Of a DNA stretch of 22,299 bases, positions 9,301-18,301 are shown piece by piece. The stretch spans positions 618,239 through 640,537 of the forward strand of contig NW_023365779.1 of NCBI RefSeq assembly GCF_000003815.2. Reading direction: 5' to 3'. The position numbers and the translations under genes were made by a program. Source of the stretch: Branchiostoma floridae (lineage: Eukaryota > Chordata > Leptocardii > Amphioxiformes > Branchiostomatidae). Numbering within the stretch: the stretch's first letter is position 1; every line of letters starts with the position of its first letter. The notes beneath the pieces are model-generated. The model saw only the letters and a program-made list of their open reading frames with translations, was not told the origin of the DNA and ran no database searches.

Positions 9301-12300
9301 AATCCCATTTTTTTTCAAATCTGCCTTTCGCCTATTCTTCCCTTATTCTAAGGTTTGGTACTTCCTATCATCTATTCTCTCTTTCTCTCTCTCCACCGTT
9401 CTTCCTTTCTCTCTCTCTCTCTCTCGCTTTTTTCTCCCCTCTCTCTTCTCTCTCTCCCTCTCTTCCTGCCCATTTTCTCTAGATGTCAATCCGAATTTAT
9501 TCTCCCGTGTTGAAAACATCGCTCTCTCCCTCCTTTTGTCTACAACTTCATGGCCTTCCCTCCATCCCGCACTAAACTGTCACGTCTTAAGACTGACATG
9601 GTTTCTCAGCTCGCGTCTTAATCCCTTCACTTCACTTTTGCCAAGACTCTTTATCGTTTTTGGACATTTGTCGAGTCGGTTTGCATTTCTTTAATAGTTT
9701 GCGGTTTTGTGGATCTGTTTTTCATATAGCGAAAAATGTGCCTAATTTGTCTATCTGCACGGTTGTTACTTCCCACGGCGTTTCCAGGCCAAGTTTCGAG
9801 AATTAGAATATGTTTGACTTTGATGTTTACCGCGGGCCAAGGTTGGTCTAAGGTCTTGGTGAGTTATACTCGTCTGTTTTTAAATAGAAACACGTTTATA
9901 AACGCCTTTGCTCGTTCAAACACGGTCAATGACTAGTGTCTGATTAGAAACAGGCCTGTTTACTCAGATCATTGGGTGATTAGGCTAAAGTAGTTCCCAG
10001 TCGGATGGTACCATGCGGTGCGCACGTGCAGAACACGTGTGCAGTGGAACTAGATTATGGGCTGGATGTGTGTCAATGAGGCGGTAAAACTGGCTTTATG
10101 TTAGGCACCTGTTTGCAAACAGGAGTATACATACATGGTATCTAAGGGCGTGTTACATTCAACACCCCACGATGTTTGGTAGATTGTTGGTTGATACACA
10201 TAACTTAAATTTTCCATGTCTTGGAATAATGTCTCTTGCAGGAGACCAGGTTGTCTAGATACTCCACTTTTCCCTCTTAAGTTCGGTGAAAGCAGCTGAG
10301 GTTTTTGATGGCTCTACGTGACATTTTACTAACTAATCAGAACCCAGACAAAGTGGTACGACAGTCAAATGAGGGCGTTTGCAGGACGTCGTACTAAGTT
10401 CAGCCGTTTGTTTAGTATAAAAGACTACCGACGATCCTGAATTTCGTCCTGCCATATCCTCATTGAAAATACCAATGGCGCTGGAACCGCATAAGACGTT
10501 AACTGGACAGTCCCAGATAAGGAATAGAGCCGTTGGTAGTTATGATAAAACAACGTTCAATTGAGGGCATTTCTAAGACGTCATGAATTCAATTTGTCGT
10601 ACAAAATACAACCGTTTGTAGTTTAAAAGACTACCAAAGATCCTTATTACTAGTTGACGGTCGATCTTGCCATAGCCTCACTGAAAACACGTGCAACGCT
10701 GGTACTGCATAAGACTTTAACAAGACAGCCATATAAAAGGAACACCGCTGGTAGTGGTCATGATAAGCCTTGGATCTATCAGTACAGAATGTCGACAGGA
10801 CACGTGAGTCTGCAGACAGTCTGATGACGATGATGATGAGACAGTCTGGCTCACGGAAATATGAAAGGCTCGCTACTGCAGACATTAGGTCGGCTCCCTA
10901 CTATCCCTGAAAATACGTTTTAAATTGAACCAAATAATCTTAACTTGCAAACTCGCGCCCGAATGATAATTACACGGAAGACACAGATACAATAACGTTA
11001 TGAGGTGGAACGACAATTCTGCAGATCTTGTGTTTCTGCGTCAAACATAAGACGCTTTCAAAGTTGTATTTTGCCATGTGTAACCTTTACATTACTCCCC
11101 AGGGCTGCCACATTAGTCCTAACGTTTAGAAAAACGTTCATTCTTAAATCACCCTGCGAGTAAGTCATTAAAAAAACTTTATGAATGCGCAGTGGGCTGT
11201 TTGAAGACTGCAGACGCGTCTCGCCTATTACGCACAAAAGACTAACTCATTGTAAAATCACCATATGAATCTTGTAATGACGTGGTTCATCATTATCGCC
11301 TTGTTGTTCATTGATCATGAGAAACAAATGTTGAAAATGGAACATCAGCAATATCGTCTTGCCCGTCTAAAGCTAACAACACGCCCCAGTAGTTAAGGAA
11401 CATTCCACCCTGTCTGGCAGTAGTAGTGATATGGAGACATATGTCCAAATGACGCTTATAATAGCCGCCTGTCTGCGTCATTGCCGCGTCTAGAGACAAT
11501 TTTCTCCACTTTTAAGAAACGGACTGCAGCAGCCACAGCTTCATCAGTAGTGATATACAGACAGAGATAAGTCCAAATGACGCCTATAATAAGACTGGCT
11601 GCTGCAGATATCTGGCAAGCTTCTGCAGGTCATTGCCGTGTCTGGAGACAATTTTCTCCACTTTTAAGAAACTGGGTCAATCTTGGCGGGCGTGAGACCT
11701 TGTCTGTGAACCTAGACGTTGATTATAATTTGTCTCATCTCCTTGAAACGTCTTCAAGAACATTCCACCGTCTTGACTCATAATTTTGTCCAATTCTAAG
11801 AAACTGGGTCAGTCTTGGCGGGCGTGAGACCTTGTCGGTGAACCTAGACGTTTACTACAATTTGTCTCAACTTCTTGAAACGTCTTCAAGAACATTCCGC
11901 CGTCTTGAGACAGTTTTCTCCAATTCTGAGAAACCGAGCCAGTCTTGGCGAGAGCGCGAGTCCTTGTTAGTGAACCACGACGGTTTCTATAATTTATCCA
12001 ACATTGTTGAAACGTCTCCAAGACCGTCTTGCAATAATTCTCTCCTTCCCGACAGATTGTGCGAAAGTAGGTCCGATCCAGTAAGATGCCAGGCTGATGA
12101 CGCTGTGAAGAATGCGGGTTAGCTTTCAGACTTATGTAAGATTTTTGTTGCAAAGCCAGGGTTGGTTTCCAGTAGAAAGGTATTGGAAAAAATTAGGGTC
12201 ACAGATGTTCTGTGAAGGGAGACAAGAGCCTATTCTACACGTTCTTATAGACATGGGTTGAACGGTTTTACTTTTATGAGACAGAGAGCATTTTCGGTAT

Positions 12301-15300
12301 TGCTTTTTTTAATGAATATTCTGGGCCGCATTCTGGGGATTGTACCTCTAGGCAAAATTGAAGTTTGAGTGAAACTGAAAGCTCTTGTCTCGGAAGGTGT
12401 GAGTCAGAAGCCTGAGAGCTTGAAAACCTGACCTGTTAAAGTTTGCAGCTTGCGATCTTAATATAGTATTCTGTATGTTATTTCAGATATGGATGGAACG
12501 GTTTTATGAGACAGTTTGCGTTTTCAGCATTACATTGTACTGAAATCCGGGCAATCTAAAGTTCGAGTAAATCTCCGGTGTTGGGAGGCGTGAGTCAGAC
12601 ATCTGGAAGCAAGACATCCTGACCTGTTTAAGTTTGCGTCTTAATATAACTGTACCTGAATCTGTTACATGGTCAAGCTTGCAGGGTTCCTACCCCTAAC
12701 AGAGACAAGGGTCAGTGCCCACCAGTGCCCTTGTTAGACAACGTTATACCCTTTAACCTCTATCACACATAGCCGACCATGGCCTCCTGGCGTTGTTAGG
12801 AGTTAGTCATGAGCCAGATCATCTGTTGTTAGGAGTTAGTCGGCGAGGTTGCCTAGTAGTCTTTAAAAGTCGTCTGCGCCATTTGACAACTCAAAGTCGG
12901 AAAAAGTCATATTCTGTTCAGATGAGATCAGAGGAGCGAACTGAAGCTAGAATAGGATGGATTCCAGCCGACTCCCAGCCCAGCACTGACCTTGTTTGGG
13001 GAGTGGTCATGACTCTAATAGCCTGGTATCCAGCGGTAATATAGTTCCCCAGTCTCTTCTCTCCTCTCCGCAAGAGAGAAGAGACTCGGGAATTATATTA
13101 CGGCTGGATACCAGGCTACACTCCAAAGCAAAGTCATGACAAGGTCCTGAATATGTGTCAGAGCCATAACTGGCTCAGACAAGCCGTTCTCCATTCCAAG
13201 GGGGTCTGTGCCTGTGTGTAACAAGCCCTCATTAGCCCCTAACTGGTCCAAATCGGCCTGTCGCCGCTCAAGGCCACGTACTGATCACAGGAGCACCTGC
13301 ACATGTACAGTAGCGGGTCAGACTGGTCAGGGGCCTTGCTATGGGACCAGGTGGTCCGGAGTTTGATTCCCTGGCACTCCACCGGTACCTGAGCACAAAT
13401 CAGATTTCTCTATCTGTAAGTTTTGAGTGAAAGTTGGAGTGGCAAGCGTGAGTCAAAAGTTTGGGAACAAGACTTTCAGACATGTTTGTGGCCAGTGGTC
13501 TTTATATACCCGAATTCAGTACATGGTCAAACTTGCAGGAGGCTCTACTCTGTACAGAAACCAGGGTTCTGACCAGTGTGTGATTAGTCCTTGTTAGACC
13601 TTGTTACACTCATTAAGCCCCCGATGACACACAAACCATGGCCTCCTGACCTGGGTTTATAGTTGGTCGTGAACTGGGTCATCTGTAGTTCTCCTAATTG
13701 ATTCAGCACCAACTTGTCTTGTTTAAATTTATTTTTCTGTTATCCATTTTGTACTTATGTATGTAATGTCGTTTACTATTCTTGTTTTATGCGTATGTTT
13801 CTTGAGTAGAAGGCTTAATATAAGCAATTTGTGCTTTCCGCCTCATACTCGCAAAATATATGTGAATAAATAAATAAAATATGTAGTTCAGATTTGGATA
13901 AGTGGATAAGAGTCTTTAAAACTCGTCTGCGACTACCGGCAATACGTTTTGAAGAACCGGGAAGTCGGGAGAGTCATATTCTACTTGGATGCGATATCCG
14001 AAAATCAAAACCAAATAACTGGAGCTAGAATGAGATGAGATGAAGTCTGTACTACTCCTAACCCAGCGACGAACATCTGTTGCTGAGTGGTCTAGAGCAT
14101 GGGTAGGTTCTGAATATGTGTCAGGGACTCAACTGGCTGCCTGCCTCCCGTCTGGTTCTGGTTCTAGAGAGATACTGGGCAACTTCTACTTCTACTTCTA
14201 CACAATACTAGACAAAACCCCGCGTGGGGTATGATGTCTATACGTCATGACGTCATGACGTCCCCGCGTGGGGCAACGCCCCTCTTGTTGGGGTAAAACG
14301 CCCAGGAGCTGGTGCTGTGCAGTTATTACTAACTCCTCAGGTGTGCAGTGACCTTCTTCCCGCGCGAGGCGCACACCTTGACACTGACCAAATTAGGTCA
14401 ACCGCCGATTATAAAGGGCCCGCACCAGTGTCAAACAGGGACTCGTTTAAGTCCTAATTGAGGTACTGGCAACGCCCCTCTTGTTGGGGTAAAACGCCCA
14501 GGAACTGGCGCTGTGCAGTAATTACTGGCTCCTCAGGTGTTCAATGACCTTCTCCCTGAGACACAAACCTTGACACTGACCAAATTAGGCCAACCGCCGA
14601 TTATAAAGGGCCCGCACCTGCGTCTAACAGGGACTCGTTAGAATCATAATTGGCCCCAACAGGCCTGTCGCCGCCCAAGGTCGTGTAGAGAGCAGGGATG
14701 TACCCAAACAGTAGCGGGTCAGGTCACACGGGTCAGCGGGCCTGCTGCGGGACCAGATGGTCCGGGGTTCGAGTCCTGGTCACTGGGACAATCTGTAGGC
14801 TTTATGTCGGGGTGTAATGACCTTGTCTACGAGTCAGTATACCTGTCAAAAATAGCAAAAGCGTTTCCAAATTAAGTTAAGTGGACCTGTGTGCGAAGGT
14901 TCTGTCCGTCTTCTAAAAGTAGAAAGGGAATGATCCGAATCTGTATTAAGTTTCGTGAGAACAATTTCAGTTTTGTCCAAGAGAACATCCCAACCGAAGC
15001 TAGGTACACATTTCACATGAGACGATAGAAGTACTTGATGTAAAACGCCTTTCCGATGGCCGTGAGTACAGCATTGGAGCCTCGGAAGATTACCTTGTGC
15101 ACTTTTCTTTGCTTTTTTTCTCCCCAGCGGAAGGCTAACTGTATATTTTCCTCTCCTGCCCAGCCGGCGGCTCCTACTTGGCGATCCGCTCGCCAATTTT
15201 CCCGCTCTTTTCCCGGAAAGCCCGCCTGGAAACTCCCATCATACCCGGCGGCCGGAAGTGCCTGACGTTCTACTACTGGATCAAGACCGAATATCTGGTA

Positions 15301-18207
15301 ACATTACACTGTATTCATCCGCCGCCACGTGGTCTATGACGTAGGGACATAAAGTAGTGCGGCCAAATTTCTGGAATTCATGACTATCTCGTCATTAGGC
15401 TAACGTCACATTTGCAAACAGAGGCCCGACCTGGCTGTTGGTGGAAACTGTTTGTACGTAAAAATATACACAAATAATGCCCACCACTATTCTCTTTGCG
15501 TCTTGTGTCCTTTGGTGTCTTTTGTATCTTTTTGTTCCCGAAAGTTGCCCGACCGGGCCCCGGTTTGGAAATGTGACGTAGGCCTTAGCATCCTAGCAGG
15601 TGTTAACCAAAATCTTTCATTGTACATTTCTTCGTTTCGATTATGTATAATTTTATCATATGATTTACGCATTGTATCATGTTTTGCTACCTGGGCCTCC
15701 TAGGAAAGTAACAAAATGCTGAAGGGCCCCAGGAGTCCAAAAGATGAAATAAATAAGTAAATAGATACGCGAATGAGGAGAAAACAAAATGTAGCTAGTC
15801 CAATAGGAAACAAGACGTGCGTTTTGCTACCTTCCATACAGGCGGATAGGAAGCCCTTGAAGAACGAACTGAACGTTTACGTCATGTACGAAAGCGTGCT
15901 TGAGGATCCCGTCTGGAGCATTAGAGACGGGGACCTGTGGAGCAAGGCACAAGTCACGATCAAAGCAGAGAGAGACTTCCAGGTAAAGTAAACCTTGTTC
16001 CTGTGTTTGTATCATTGTCGTTGAAGTGTGCTGGTCCTAGTATCGTTCCTTGTGGAACACTCTACAAACGAATGACGGGGACATGTGGAGCAAGGCACAA
16101 GTCACCATTAAGGCACTCAGAGACTTCCAGGTAAAGTAAACATTTTTCCTGTGTGTGTATCATTGTCGTTGAAGTGTGCTGGTCCTAGTATCGTTCCTTG
16201 TGGAACACTCTACAAACGAATGACGGGGACATGTGGAGCAAGGCACAAGTCACCATCGAGGCACCCAGAGACTTCCAGGTAAAGTAAAAAAAATTCCTGT
16301 GTTTGTATCATTGTCGTGGAAGTGTGCTGGTCCTAGTATCGTTCCTTGTGGAACACTCTACAAACGAATGACGGAGATCCCAGGTGCGGCCACTGGACTG
16401 TAAATTTGAACCACTCACACAGGGAAGGGCCCCTGCTCTCTTCGCTAAGCGTTGTGGGATCTTTAACGTACTTGAGGTGTGGCTCTCCTCAAACAGGGGA
16501 CCTCCATTTAACGTCCTATCTGATGGACGGCCCTAACCGAAGCTAGGTACTCATTTTCACCTGAGTGAAGTGGGGAAAGTCGTGTAAAGTGCCTTTCCCG
16601 AGGATACAAGATCGGTGACACATCAGCGGTTTCGAACCTGTTACCTCTGGGGTCTGCGTCAAACACCTTACCGGTTGCGCCACACGATCACACAAAAGTG
16701 GTAAAAGGTTTCTTTTCCCCTTGTAGATCCTGTTTGAAGGGACGGTGAAGTTGGATGCTAAAGGCACCATCGCCATTGATGACATCAGCCTGGCCGAGGG
16801 AGAGTGTGACGGTTCGTGCCGATCATTCCTATTTTATGAAACAACCAGAGGGGCGAGCAGAACAGAAAGAAACAACATGCCCCCTATTCGGGATCGAACC
16901 GGGGTCGGCAGATTACAAGTCATGACCGCTATCGCTGTCGCCACAAAAGCACTAGTGCCGTTGGGCAAGGACGATAAGCAGTTCTTGAACACCACTGTTA
17001 CATTTATAATAACTGGTATAATAAGAACTGTACCGCGATGTAGAATTAGCTTTTACTTCTGTTTTAGGAGCAGAAAACAAACAAAATGTTTACATTTAGA
17101 TGTCCTTGTTATGATAATTGTTTCCTAAACGTTCCCAAAGAACAGTGAGATGTCTTCCAAACTACGTTTGTCCCATGTTAATGATCGCGACACGTTGATG
17201 TTTGCCACGTTTGCTACTTATTTGCTACGTTTATTATACAAGTTTCCAGAGAACTGTAACACCGAAATTTTCGGCTTTTGTCTCTGTCGGGACCATGTTT
17301 ATCACATGCTAAGGTTTGTGTTTATACACGTTTGCTACGTATTTGCTACATCTTTGTTCCACATTTGCAGAGGACTGTTGGGAGACGTTTTATGGGTACT
17401 GTCCACTTTTCTAGGGAACTGTTAGGCTTTCTCGGCCGTTTTGTCTCTGATGGGAGTATGTTTGTCACATGCATTATGTTTGCTACATGTTTGCTACGTA
17501 TTTGTTGCATAGTATATATCTTTATTACACATTTCCAGAGGACTGTTGGGAGACGTTTTACGGGTGCTGCCCGGACGAAGTGACGGCGGCGGCCGGGCCG
17601 AACTTCCAGGGCTGCCGGCAGACCTTCGCTGCGGAGCCCGCCGGGGGACTGGACAGGTCCCGGTTCGAGGAGCTGTACGTCAGGAGTGAGTCTGTTGGTA
17701 TTGTTTACATTCACTGGATGGAAACATGTTGCTTTTTCTACGTTTTATCCACTTCTTTTCTGCAAAAAGACAAATTCAATGCCCTATACCAGACCGTGGT
17801 AACCATGGTGGGAGCCTCATTCGCAAGCGTTAAAGAACCCACCACACTATTACATAGTGAGTGTCCTTGGCGGAAAAGGCGAGCCGTACAGAATTCGCAT
17901 TGCACTACTAGCTACACCAAAAACGTGCTAAGCTAATGCCTCACTAGCATCTCTATAGTAACAGACTTTGCCTTCTCGACGTTCGAACATCAGTTAATTT
18001 TCAGTGTTCCCATCCCTTCAGTTTAACACATATCTATCTACCCCCAGGCAGCGACTCTGCGGACTGTGATTTCGAAGCGGGCCTGTGTGAGTGGCTACAG
18101 GCCGGGGACGACAACGTGGACTTCACGCGCGTGAGGGGACAGGCCCGCACGCTGCAGAACACGCTGCCTGTAGCGGACCATACCACACGGACGGGTAGGT
18201 ACTATAG

Positions 18208-18261
<54 letters not shown>

Positions 18262-18269
18262 ATACAAAT

Positions 18270-18301
<32 letters not shown>

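Larger units (their letters stand above)
12560..14150. repeat. Large diverged direct duplication (12560-13190 vs 13400-14130)
   Basis: Ordered blocks are shared: GCGTGAGTCA; ACATGGTCAARCTTGCAGG; CAGTG..CCTTGTTAGAC; ACCATGGCCTCCTG; TCTTTAAAA.TCGTCTGCG; AGTCATATTCT; GAGCTAGAAT-like; GAGTGGTC; TTCTGAATATGTGTCAG-like; ACTGGCT. The second copy contains an extra LINE-like tail (13708-13885). The first contains a hairpin MITE at 13019-13118 absent from the second. The two insertions therefore postdate the duplication. Confidence 0.75.
9261..15163 (+). other. Intron 2 (5.9 kb, phase 1)
   Basis: It runs from the strong donor GTAAGT after exon 2 to TGCCCAG before exon 3. The content is mainly repeats (listed separately). 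Stretches 9480-10020 and 10750-11400 hold nothing I recognise; both are moderately AT-rich with scattered stops. Stretch 12030-12250 is also featureless. Confidence 0.75.

Noticed and set aside
16876-16952. Functional tRNA-Thr gene on the minus strand
   Set aside because: The acceptor stem does not pair convincingly; it is more likely a SINE head inside intron 5.
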